Source of the DNA: Lanius collurio
Taxonomy: Eukaryota > Chordata > Aves > Passeriformes > Laniidae
DNA length: 64,000 nucleotides
Reading direction: 5' to 3'
NCBI GenBank assembly: GCA_020086605.1
Contig: JACBWW010000017.1
Coordinates: 7,690,135 to 7,754,134, forward strand
Shown in pieces: positions 36,024 to 45,854 of the stretch. The notes beneath the pieces are model-generated. The model worked only from the letters and a program-made list of their open reading frames with translations, did not search any database and was not told the DNA's origin. Position numbers and translations under genes: made by a program. How positions within the stretch are numbered: position 1 is the first letter of the stretch; each line of letters starts with the position of its first letter.

Positions 36024-36654
36024 GTCGGGTACCGGCTCACTCTTTATTCTGCACAGGGGCAGAGAGTCAGAGAAAGGAAGGAAATCTCTCTTCAGTTCTC
36101 AGACTGCTTGAAAATGTACCTTTGTTGCTGTACAGGTTTGTGTAACATCCAATACCTCTGCAGATAATTCCTGTATGGACACCCTGTGCCACATATGTTG
36201 CATATTTCCACACTGGCATTTGTCACAACCCTGGTGTGAGCATTAATTTCTGCATTTTCCACACCTGCTAATACACAACACGTGCTTTAACTACAGCTGT
36301 CACTTCAATTAGAATTTACAGGGATGTTTTCACTCTCTGTCCTGAGGGGAATGAAACTGCAGACCACATACAAAATCTTTTCCACCCAACCACACATTTT
36401 ATGTCTTTGCCATGTCTGGTTCTTGCTTTTTATCACTGTCATTTCATTTTTTTTCATACTTTTAAGCAGTATCAGCTTTTTTCCACGTGCCGCTCTCGTA
36501 GCAGGATCACATTCCTTGAGGTGAAGCAAAGGGGAGATCATGGAAAGAAGGAAACTTTCACACAGAAATCTTTCTTGCTTATGAAGCACTGAACATGGCC
36601 ACCAAGACCTCACAGTCTGCACCAGAAGTACCAAAATCATGTTGCATAAAATTT
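36024..36654. other. unique non-coding stretch
   Basis: No repeat family was recognised with confidence. A 183-codon minus-strand frame (36305-36856) begins in the ERV-like block to the right and crosses most of this stretch. It shows no recognisable domain and is treated as fortuitous. Confidence 0.5.
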
Positions 36655-36985
36655 CTAACCACCAACCAACCAAAGCCCAGCCTGTCCCCAGGCAGTCATC
36701 CCTGGACAACCTTTCCCTGAGTTTTATTGCTGAGCATGATGCCCCATGGCCTGGAATATCCCTTGGATTACTTGGGGCCAGCTGTGGCAGCTGTGTGCCC
36801 CCCAATTCCCTGTGCAACCCCAGTTCCTTCACTAGTGGGGTGGGTGAGAGGCACAAAAGGCTCTGTCCAAGCCCAGCTCAGCCATGACAAAAGCATCCCA
36901 GAATTATCTGCACCATTTCCAGCACAACCCCAAAATTTAACCCCATAGGAACTGCTGTGAAGGGAATAAGCCATACCCAATGCTC
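36655..36985 (+). mobile_element. avian ERV-derived sequence (LTR or 3' part)
   Basis: The order of GGCAGTCATCCCTGGACAAC, GAGTTTTATTGCTGAGCATG, CTGGAATATCCCTTGG and CAGCTGTGGCAGCTGTGTG matches, from memory, a widespread avian ERV sequence whose chicken relatives end in a purine-rich 'AAAACATCCC ... CCAGCACA' part. Similar wording appears here at about 36893-36925. The block is diverged. Borders, target duplications and exact family are not resolved, and no internal gene is readable. Confidence 0.5.
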
Positions 36986-38952
36986 CAGTATTTTTGCAAG
37001 ATGTAGGCACTGATGTACCTTCTCGAGAGGGGACACTGCTCGAGAGATGTGCATGATTTTGGGGAGCAAATTGTGTCGATTCTTGCATTTGAAGTGTCAC
37101 CAAGGAGCCCCTCACTAATAAAACAGGGTAGGTTTTCATCCTGCCTTACATCCTGCCTGCCACTGGCTCTGCTTGTCTGCCTGAGAGTAAAAAGCTTTTT
37201 CATTTCTCTGAGAAACTCTGGATTTTAAACTTTTCAAGGGCAGAAATGCAACCCTAAGAGTCAAAACTATCTCAGAACATGCACTTATTTTTATATTTTG
37301 GGCTTCCAGGGTGACTTGATTTTTTTTTTTAATTTTTTTGGACTTTCAGAAACCAACTTCCACAAATCAGCTTTTTCTTTTTTCCTTTTTCTTCCTGAGC
37401 TCATTGAACCAGTGGATTGAGGCCATAGTCAGTACATTATAAATGGCATTCCTCCAGATCAACCTTGATGGACTGGAGATTATTCCTGTGGCAGCAGTGG
37501 TTGGGTGCTTTTGGAAAACCTGTGGATAGGTGGGACAGTGAAGAATGAGGCAGAGCTGAAGGGTGAGGGCCAGGTGGGCATTAATCCTAATTCTAACTTT
37601 GACAATGGCCATTTCTGTGACCTGAGGAATTTTCCAGTTCCTTCCCTCGTCTCTAAAGAGAGCACAGAAGAGAAAGCTTCATGTCCCAACCTTCCTCTTG
37701 AGCTGGCAGCCTCAGCCACCACAAAGCAGCATATGCAGAGGAAAAGCTGGTGGCAGAGCCTGCAACCCTTGCTCTTTCAGAGGTTTGCCTGTTGGGTATT
37801 GATCAGTCTCTCTGCCACACCGTGCCCAGGGTAGGAGCTCACATTTTTTCTGGCCAAGGTATAAATGAGTCTCTTTGCAATCTTCGTTCCAGTTCTCCTC
37901 CCCTTTGCATGCCAGTGTACATTTTTCCCATTTTCTCCTCATGGCAATTTTTTGTTGTTCCAATCCTCACTCCCCTTGATGGATTGTCATTCAGCTTCTC
38001 CTCCTCCACATCACTTTATTTTTCTTCCAATTTCCCGACTGACAGCCTCTGCCTTCCCCTGAAACACAAGGGTGGTGGAGCCTGTGCTGAGCTTAACCAG
38101 TGAGTTTTTGCTTTGTCACTGTGCAGTGACAAGGTTAACTTTCCCCCAAAGCTAATTCAGCTTTTCAGAACACCCGTGGGCTGTGGAATCGATATGTGCA
38201 GTTAGATATTTTCACTTTTAAAGTGTGGCTCCCAGCAGAGCTGTGCTAACGGGGTCAGTAAACTTCAAATGCCTCAAATTCACAGGGGGAAAGAAGGATG
38301 CACAGCCTGAACACAGAGCATGGAGTGAATACATGCTCGTTTTATTAATTTTTTTTGTGAGCATATTTATGCTGTTGCCTAAGATTATTAGTAACTAGCA
38401 ATCTAAAAAAGAAGCCATCAAACATGACAAGGAGAACAAGTAAATTTTGAAGTGTTTGGAGCTGTTATTATGGGATTCAGTGTGCTGTACAACTGGATGG
38501 AATAATGAACCGTGAAAGCCATTACAGCACAGCACAAAGTTTCAAATGGAGCTGATGAAAAATAAAAGTACTGGAAGAATATCTGCAGTGTAATTTTCCA
38601 GGAGATGATTCCTGGCTGTTTGCAAGGTTGTTCTCAGGGCTTTCCAACAACAATTCCATGAGGGAGACAAGACTTTTCCAGTCTTAGCACCATGTCCAAG
38701 CAATGTCTGGTGAGCAGAGAATGTGAAAGGAAGGTCCATGGGAGGATCATCCTCTTTTTTTCCCTGTGTATCAGAGAATATCCTGAGTTGGATATCATCA
38801 GGATCATCAAAGGCCAATTCTGCCTCAACAGATCAGCTCCAGGAATCACACCATGCTTGAATTCATATATTTCTATCAATACAGTACTTTGGAAATAAAT
38901 AAATTTTCCTTTTGCTGATCACTTTGCTAGAAAGAGTAGATCCAGCCCTTCT
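36986..38952. other. unique stretch, includes candidate conserved element at 38.1-38.56 kb
   Basis: No repeat family or exon was recognised. The 38100-38560 part is AT-rich, repeat-free, and holds scattered CpGs (ATCGAT near 38188, AACGGGG near 38249, ATGCTCG near 38335, ACCGTG near 38510). A T-rich run lies near 37319-37340. Confidence 0.4.
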
Positions 38953-39120
38953 CTATTACCCTCTGGAACCCCATATTCCTTATCTACAGAGCTGTAGTAG
39001 TTCCTGAAATTTCCCTATTTCCCCCTGGAACCCCATATTCCTTATCTACAGAGCTGTAGTAGTTCCTGGACTTTCCCTATTACCCTCTGGAACCCCATAT
39101 TCCTTATCTACAGAGCTGTG
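38953..39120. repeat. 62-bp tandem repeat, 2.7 copies
   Basis: A 62-bp unit containing TGGAACCCCATATTCCTTAT and CTACAGAGCTGTAGTAGTTC starts at 38953, 39015 and 39077, and the last copy is cut short at 39120. Copies differ at a few positions (for example TTACCCTC versus TTTCCCCC, and GAAATTT versus GGACTTT). There are no spacers between units, so it is not a CRISPR array. Confidence 0.95.
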
Positions 39121-40625
39121 GATTCCCACAGATGAAGGCTGTGGAGCAGCACACAAACCAAACTGATTTCCTACCAAAATTGGGAGAAGAGCAGCAGCTT
39201 GGTTTCACTGCCTCTGAGGGAATGCAAGGAGTAAGAACATCTTCATCAGTGCCCTCTGAAACTCTGGTTTTCCTGACTCCAGAGAAACAGCACTTCCTTC
39301 ATGGAGGAGAAGAGGTTGAGCTTGTAACTGAGTTGTGCATAACTTGTAATTTAATTGTTCATTTATCAGTATATTCCAGCTCTGGAAAGGGCTTACAGGA
39401 GAGTCAAAGTGTGCCTTGGAGAACAAAGTCCTTGAATGAGAGAGAGAGAGAGAATTTGGGAGATAAATTTTGTGGCACTATTTATTGCCTTTTTTTGCAG
39501 GATCCATGATAATATATCAACATGGAAATATGGAAATATAAAGCCTTTGACAGCAGGAATTTGATGACCATGTGCAGTGGAAAGAGCATTTATTATCCCA
39601 CGATTTGAAAGTGATCTTTAAGAAACTACTTGTGGGAGATCACTGATGGAGAAAATTGCTTTAGAGTGTTGTTGCTTTCAGTTGGTGCTGAATGAAGATG
39701 AGATCAAACTCCTTGTATCCACAAGCTGTGTGAACAGTGGCATGGAAGAACCTCTAGGTAGAGCTGCACATGAGGAAATCAAACTGCAGCAGGACTCAGC
39801 AAGGTAGGGTGTCCAGAGTGGCCTTTATTTCATAGTTCTTACTTACCCAAAACTGAATGTAGTTCAAGCGAAAGTAGTTTTTAACAAAAAATGTTTATGC
39901 AATTTGTTGGTTTTGCTTCAAGACAGTGGAGATGCCCCTGTTCTGCTACCTCTCAATTCCCTTGAGAATAGAACCGATGTAAATTCAAGTTTCAATACAT
40001 GAACCAGCCTTCCACAAGCCTAAAATTAAATCACTATCCAGCTTCTGGCCTTGTTCTCAGTCTTTAGTGTTTTTAAAGTCTGAGGGGGAGAATTAACAGC
40101 TTCTAGTCTGTCCTCCTGTGTACAGGGGGTCACATTTTACCCAACACTACAATTTTTTATAGGAATTTGAAAAATGAAATTGAGATTTCAAAATTGCAAG
40201 TAAAGAAAAAATAGTTATAAGAGAATCTGTGATATCTCTGCATATCATTTCAAGACAATTCAAGTCTGGAAAATAGACTGATTATAGCAGAGAGGTTCTT
40301 GAGGATGAGAGAACTGGCAGGTTTGGAAATGGAGCTCTTAGCTTTGTAAGGCAAGCAAGTAGACTTGGGGGGATTTTTGTGTCACAAACTGCAGTCTAAT
40401 GGCAGTCACAGAGGGAGGTGGGAGGTATTTTTGCAAAGGGCACTGCTGTTACAGTGTGCACCCTAATTTCCTATCTCTTTTCTTCTTTTCCTTCTCAGTA
40501 ATGTGCAGGAAATGAGAGAAGTTAGAGGTGCATTTCACGTAAAATAATCCAGAATGATTGGTAGCATTAACTGAGAGGAGCTGGCCTCTCCTCTGGAAAT
40601 GTAGTTGTTGCTGTGATGTGCAGAC
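39121..40625. other. unique non-coding stretch
   Basis: No repeat family or exon was recognised. It includes a (GA)8 run at about 39438-39453. A 125-codon plus-strand frame at 39132-39509 has no recognisable domain. Confidence 0.5.
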
Positions 40626-40700
40626 AGTGCTGGATTAATGACTGGACTCGATGGTCTTAGAGGTCTTTTGCAGCCTAAATGGTTCTCTCATTCTCTGTTT
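40626..40700 (+). mobile_element. CR1 LINE short 3' tail
   Basis: About 75 bp of sense CR1 tail: GCTGGATTAATGACTGGACT, CGATGGTCTTAGAGGTCTTT, TGCAGCCTAAATGGTTCTCT. It belongs to the older subfamily also seen at 16755 and 42428. Confidence 0.85.
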
Positions 40701-42427
40701 CCCCCCCCTTTTCCCTCCCTGCTTCCAGCTCTGTTTGTCTGTAAAGCACAAAGAGAACAGAGCACAAGGGAAGTGTTAGATCTTGCATTCTTGCAAAAGC
40801 ATGACATTCAAATATGAAAGAAACCTCTCTTGTAAGCATTTTACTTGAACTAAAACTTGCTGAGTGGCATTTGGTAGAGGTTGTGCACACAGAGCCTGGC
40901 CTAGAAAGAGAGCCAGTGGTCCTCTGCAGAGGCTCAGAGTGACCTGTGCACCTGCCCAGGCAGGAGCAACTTTGAACATCACATAACAGCAAGCTTTTAA
41001 ACTCATTCCATGCAAACTTACAGCTCTCTCTTAATTTATCTATTCTCTTCTGCCTTTTCCCCTTTTTGCACTGCTTGTCAGATCTTCACACCCCCAGTGG
41101 CCTCAGTTCTGCAGTGACAGTACCTCAGTGGTTTGCTCAGGGTTAGGTTGGGTTTCTATTCTACAAAATGTTTTTTCCCAGTCTCAGCTGGATCCTGCTG
41201 TGATCCATAGGCTGGCTCCTGTTTAAAAAAGTCTGGGTTTTTGGAGAAATTGCACAAGGCATGTNGTGCAGGAGACTTCCAACAGCATCAAACCTTTATT
41301 TAGGCTGGTAAATCTGGGAGTATGTTTTTTGCAGTTCCCTCTGAATTTGCCTGACTACAGAATTATGTTAACCTAATACTGATGCACTGAGATCCCAGAA
41401 TTTTTTTAGCCTTTTGAGCAAGTCTCTTGCCCATTATCCTCCCGAGGATTTATGTAACAGCATGAGAAATGAGGTAGCACGGTGGTTAACACAGTGTGAG
41501 CTGTCACCTCCCTGTTCATGGAAGTGGATGATGTTTGCATCCTGGGGTGCCTGAGCAATGATCCCGTTATCCCAGCTGACAGTAAACAACTGCACGACTT
41601 CTCTGGAAAAGCAGACGTGTTGCTGTGTGCCAGCAGGGTGCCTGTGACTCCTGCTCCTTCACCCTCTCACACTCAGAGCCCAGCACTTCTGCTGCTGCTG
41701 TGGTGGTTGCCAGCTGCTTCCCACTGGAAAACTGGGAAGTTTCAGTCAGTGCATCAGGAAAAAAGGCAGGGAGAATTATTAACCAGCTTCCAAAATGCTT
41801 GCAGAAGAAACAGATCAGTTTGACAACTTGTCCATCTTCAGTGAAAATTAGGAAAGGCTTTAGAGCTGTTTTAAGAAGTTGGGGGTTTTTAAACTCATTT
41901 TTTCATGCTCTCTTTCATTCCTGCTGTACCTATGTAACCATTGCTGACTGCATGGCTGGGCAGGGCAGGGGGAAATGCCTGGCATTAAAATTTGCTGTAG
42001 CAGGGCAGAGCCATCAGCCTTTGTGCTGTACTTACCCTGGGTTCATCTGCCCTTTTCTTGTGCAAGAGCAGCGCAGAGATCCCCTTGATGCATCCACATT
42101 CCCATAATGTACCCAACATGACGTGGCTCCTCTGGACAACCTCAGCCCTGTTTGTCTGCTCACCTGGCAGCTTGTATGAATGATGTTCTCTTTAAACAGG
42201 AAACCAGAGGAAGTGCTGAGAACTGGGATGGAACACAAAGAGATTCAATGTGGTCGATGTGTTTGCAGCCACACTTCACATTGAAGTGGTTTGCCAGGGG
42301 AAGCTGTGTTATGGATCTGGGGAATCAGCTGGAGAGCCTCTAAAAATCGAAGAGGAGATATTAATGTGTAGCTCATAGGAAGTTTTTCAAATGTCTTGTC
42401 ATCCATGTGGCATAAAACTTCCCTGCA
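40701..42427. other. unique non-coding stretch with one ambiguous base
   Basis: No repeat family or exon was recognised. The only ambiguous base of the window (N) is at 41265. A 160-codon plus-strand frame at 41625-42107 shows no known domain and no convincing splice sites. Confidence 0.5.
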
Positions 42428-42558
42428 GCTGTTCAAAAGGTGTTTGGATGTGGCACTTGAGGACAGGGTCTAGAGGTGAACATGGCAGCACTGGGTTAAC
42501 TCTTGGAAAATCAATGATCTTGGAGGGCTTTTTGGATTCTGTGACTCTGTAATCGGTT
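42428..42558 (+). mobile_element. CR1 LINE 3' fragment (older subfamily)
   Basis: A sense CR1 tail: AAAAGGTGTTTGGATGTGGC, ACTTGAGGACAGGGTCTAGA, CACTGGGTTAACTCTTGGAA, AATGATCTTGGAGGGCTTTT, ending TGGATTCTGTGACTCTG. Many substitutions relative to the pattern indicate age. Confidence 0.88.
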
Positions 42559-43847
42559 TTGGGATTACCATCTGACCTCCTTCACATGCTACACCCTTCA
42601 CCTTTTCACAGCATGAACTAGATTGGCCCTGAACATCAGTGAAGTGCCTGACAGGTGGAGGTCAGGGATGTTTAGACATGGTAAATCCTCCTTAAAACTG
42701 ACAGGACACACAGACTCCTTTGTCTTGAAAAGTCCATAGCTTAGGGATGTTGCTTGAAGATGCCTTGTGTTTTGGGGGACCTCGCATAAAAAGATGTAAG
42801 GTATTAGTTCTTTAAAATTTTCCCAGATTTATGAGGTTATGTTTGCTTATACACTCAGAGGAAAAGGGAGCTGCTTGTATCCATGACTTCTATACACATG
42901 GCTCTCTTGCTTGTGGAATACCCCTGTGAGCAGATCCATCAGTGCTCAAATGCCCTTGAAAGGCATTTGCTCAGAGCAGGGATTTTGATATGAAAAAGCT
43001 TCTCAAAAGGAACCTGAAACCTTCCACTTAGTTTAAAATGAATCTTACTGCCTGGGATCTTCCCCAGCCGCCTCCCTGCAGGTTTCACAGTCCCACCAGA
43101 GAGCTGAGGAGCTCAGTGCCTCCAGGAGCAGCTTTGTTCCTTGCCAGAGCCCATTTCTCACCTACTTCTGTCTCTGTGTGTGGAGGAGGCACCTTCAGCC
43201 ACTCCACTGTTCAATAAACGCCGGCAGGACCGGGAGAGGTGGGGGATTCTTTGGAGCAGCTATTGATGTTTCCTAGGCAATGCTGACAAAGCCACGCTGC
43301 CTCTAATTGGCTCCACTACAAATATTTACAGCTGTGAAAAGAAGTTTGCTGATCCCACGACGGTAGCCATGGTTGCCTATCTTTTTAGCTGCTGTTGAGC
43401 TGGTGAGAAACATGAATAGGTTGCAAGAATCCCTCCTCACTGGCTTTGTAGCAGGAACATTTGCTGACCCAAATGTAGAAACCAATTATGCTTTAAAGCT
43501 TCTGTGTGTTTTTCTGGTGAGCTTTGCCATTTGTTCTGTTCATTAGCAAAAAACCCAAACCTAAAAAACAACCAACAAAGCCATGGTGAGGGGCTACAAA
43601 AAATCCAGGGCTTGTTACCATTTATATTGGTTGTGTTACCATTTGTATTGTTTGTGTGTACATAAATAAAATATTATGTTTAAACATCATATTCATGCAT
43701 TACTCTGTGAATTTGAATTCCCGTGCTGGCAGTGTCTGTTTGCAGCCCTGTGTACTCAATTAGCCCCTTGAAGTAGAAATGTTGATGCAATATGTTCTAA
43801 TATTTGTTCTGAAATTATCTTTCAGATTGAATATGTACTTACTTCTC
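42559..43847. other. unique stretch with candidate conserved block at 43.19-43.50 kb
   Basis: No repeat family was recognised. The 43190-43500 part holds several CpGs (AACGCCGG, GACCGGG, CACGCTG, CCCACGACGG), an ATTGGCT CCAAT-like box near 43307 and AT-rich flanks. An imperfect 21-bp tandem (GTTACCATTTATATTGGTTG type) lies at 43614-43655. Confidence 0.4.
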
Positions 43848-44146
43848 CTGATGGGAGGAGGGGAAGATGGAGCCAGGCTCTTCCCGGTGGTGTTCAGTGA
43901 CAGGACAAAAGGTAATGGGCACAAACAGAAATACTGGAAATGGCTTTTGAACAGAAGAAAAGATTCCTTACTTTGTGGGTGGTCTAAGACTGTAACAGGT
44001 TTCCCAGAGTTGTTCTGGAGTCCCCACCCTTGGACATATTCAAAACCTTCCTGGACACTGTCCTGGAACAGCTGCTGTAGCTAATCCTTCTTGAGCAGAG
44101 TGGTTGGAGTAGGTGACATCAGGAAACCCTGCCAAGCTCAAATATT
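43848..44146 (+). mobile_element. CR1 LINE 3' fragment (ancient)
   Basis: A sense CR1 recognised from GATGGAGCCAGGCTCTTCCC, GTTCAGTGACAGGACAAAAG, GTAATGGGCACAAACAGAAA, then GGAGTCCCCACCCTTGGACA and TATTCAAAACCTTCCTGGAC, ending near GGTTGGAGTAGGTGACATC. It covers the end of ORF2 and part of the tail. Heavy divergence and small deletions suggest an old insertion. Confidence 0.88.
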
Positions 44147-44310
44147 TTCTCAATATGAAGCGAAATCTGCATTTTCTATTTCAGCCTTGTTGTCTGTTTT
44201 GTTTAACATGTGTCTCTTTTTAAATAAATAAGGGCTCTGAAGTGCCACAGGATGAACCTGCAGGCACAGGACATGCATTGACTCCTTCCTCTAACTGAGA
44301 AGGGTCAGGC

Positions 44311-44577
44311 TCGGGCTTTAAACTGAAAGAGAGCTGGTTTAGATGGGATTTTGGGAAGAAATTCTTCCCTGTGAGGGTTCTGAGGCCCTGGCACAGGGTG
44401 CCCAGAGAAGCTGTGGCTGCCCCTGGATCCCTGGAAGTGTCCAAGGCCAGGTTGGATGGGGCTTGGAGCAACCTGGGATAGTGGAAGGTGTTCCTGCCCA
44501 TGGCAGGGGGTGGCACTGGATGGGTCTTTAGGAGCTTTTCCAAGCCAAGCGATTCTATGATTGCATAATTCTATGAA
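44311..44577 (+). mobile_element. CR1 LINE 3' fragment with clean tail
   Basis: A sense CR1 starts at GGCTTTAAACTGAAAGAGAG and runs through TTGGGAAGAAATTCTTCCCT, GTGCCCAGAGAAGCTGTGGC, GGATGGGGCTTGGAGCAACC and CCCATGGCAGGGGGTGGCAC. It ends with GATTCTATGATTGCATAATTC, i.e. near-intact tail octamers. It is one of the best preserved CR1 tails in the window. Confidence 0.95.
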
Positions 44578-45221
44578 ATGATTTGTTCTGCTTTCAAGAC
44601 TCTGAAATAATGCCTCATTTTTCAACAGAGGAGAGTCTCCACAGGTTGCTATTCCTTGCATGGTTCAGACTTCAGAAAAATAACATTTTTTTGGGGTGAA
44701 AATCCAGAGTTGCTCGGCAGATATAAGAGCCTTGCTTGCTAATCAAGGACCACTACACTGAATGTTTGTATGAGCTTGTCACAGGCACTGTGAAAGGCAA
44801 GACTTCCCATTGACATTTTGTGCTGAATGTATTTCTTTTCACTCAGGTAAAATGTGGGCTGCTGCATTGTGCTGCTGTTTGTTCTTCCTTTCCCAGCCAG
44901 TTCTTCAAAGTGGCTCATGAATTCACAGTGAATTATTTACATCTGTTTACTTCCAATGGAGCTCGAGAAGCTTCTCATAAGGTTTGTTCCTCCCTGCCTG
45001 AGGCTGTGCATGGATGGGCTCTGCTTGCCATGTTTTTGTGTCAGTGCTGGGTCTCGAGCTGAGACTGATGCTGCTGAAGCCTCCACATGTGGCAGGATGT
45101 GGCCACTTGTGAGAGCTCTCTGTAAATATTCACTGTATTCTCAGACAGCAAATTGAAGATTAGGGCTGTGTGTTGGGTTTCTATGTCAGCAATCTGTCAG
45201 GAGGGAGCTCAGGAGTGCTTT
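44578..45221. other. unique non-coding stretch
   Basis: About 640 bp between a CR1 and the solo LTR. No feature was recognised. Confidence 0.5.
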
Positions 45222-45226
45222 AGGAT
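45222..45226. repeat. left target-site duplication AGGAT
   Basis: Five bases directly before the TG start of the LTR, repeated identically at 45850-45854. Confidence 0.93.
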
Positions 45227-45849
45227 TGTCCTGGGTTGCAATGTAAAATGTACCCAAAAGTCTGTATTCTGTCACCATCTTCATAAACTGTTAAAACTGG
45301 TGGGACAGTGTTCCCCACCTCCCTCATGACTCATCCCTGATAAGCTCATGAGCTTCTGTTAATGGGCCAGTTGTTGACACCAGGTAGGGCAGAGTCCTTT
45401 ATCTCTCCTATACTATCTCCTGTTAATGGGCCATCACCTCATGACTGATAAGACTATATCACCCATTGTGAGATGCTCCGTCCAGAGGGAGGAACCAAGC
45501 CTTCCAGCCTGGATATAAGGGGAGATTTTGAACACCACAGGCAGCCTTTCCACTGGATTCTCAGAGAAGACCAGACCCTTCTACATCGCCACTGGACCTT
45601 CAGAGGAAGACGAGACCTTCTCTACAGAGCCACTGCTTCAACGGAACCATCACTTCAGGAGGACTGCAGCCACCATTTAAATTGGACTGCTGCTAACCCC
45701 CTGACTGTCAGGGGGTCAGGTTTGTACTCTGACTCTGTCAGTGGGTTGTGGGGTTTTTTTTTTGTACTATTACATTTATTTTATTTCTTTCTTATTAAAT
45801 TGTATTTCTGACTTGAAATCCCTCACTAGTTTGCTTTAAAACTAGTACA
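45227..45849 (+). mobile_element. complete solo ERV LTR (ERVL-like)
   Basis: This 623-bp element begins TGTCCTGGG and ends ACTAGTACA, so it has the canonical TG...CA ends, and is flanked by the perfect direct repeat AGGAT. A TATAAG box lies at 45514-45519 and a variant poly(A) signal ATTAAA at 45794-45799, giving U3-R-U5 in sense orientation. U3 holds duplicated modules: CTGTTAATGGGCCA at 45356-45369 and 45420-45433, and CCTCATGACT at 45322-45331 and 45437-45446. No internal region or second LTR is present, so this is a solo LTR left by recombination. A 5-bp duplication and memory of similar passerine LTRs favour the ERVL class. A 113-codon open frame inside it is not a gene. Confidence 0.93.
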
Positions 45850-45854
45850 AGGAT
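45850..45854. repeat. right target-site duplication AGGAT
   Basis: Identical to 45222-45226 and directly after the CA end of the LTR. Confidence 0.93.

Noticed and set aside
36305..36856. 183-codon minus-strand open frame
   Set aside because: It starts inside an ERV-like block, has no recognisable domain and is not bounded by splice signals I can support.
38953..39120. CRISPR-like direct repeats
   Set aside because: Units are directly adjacent without unique spacers, too few, and the genome is eukaryotic.
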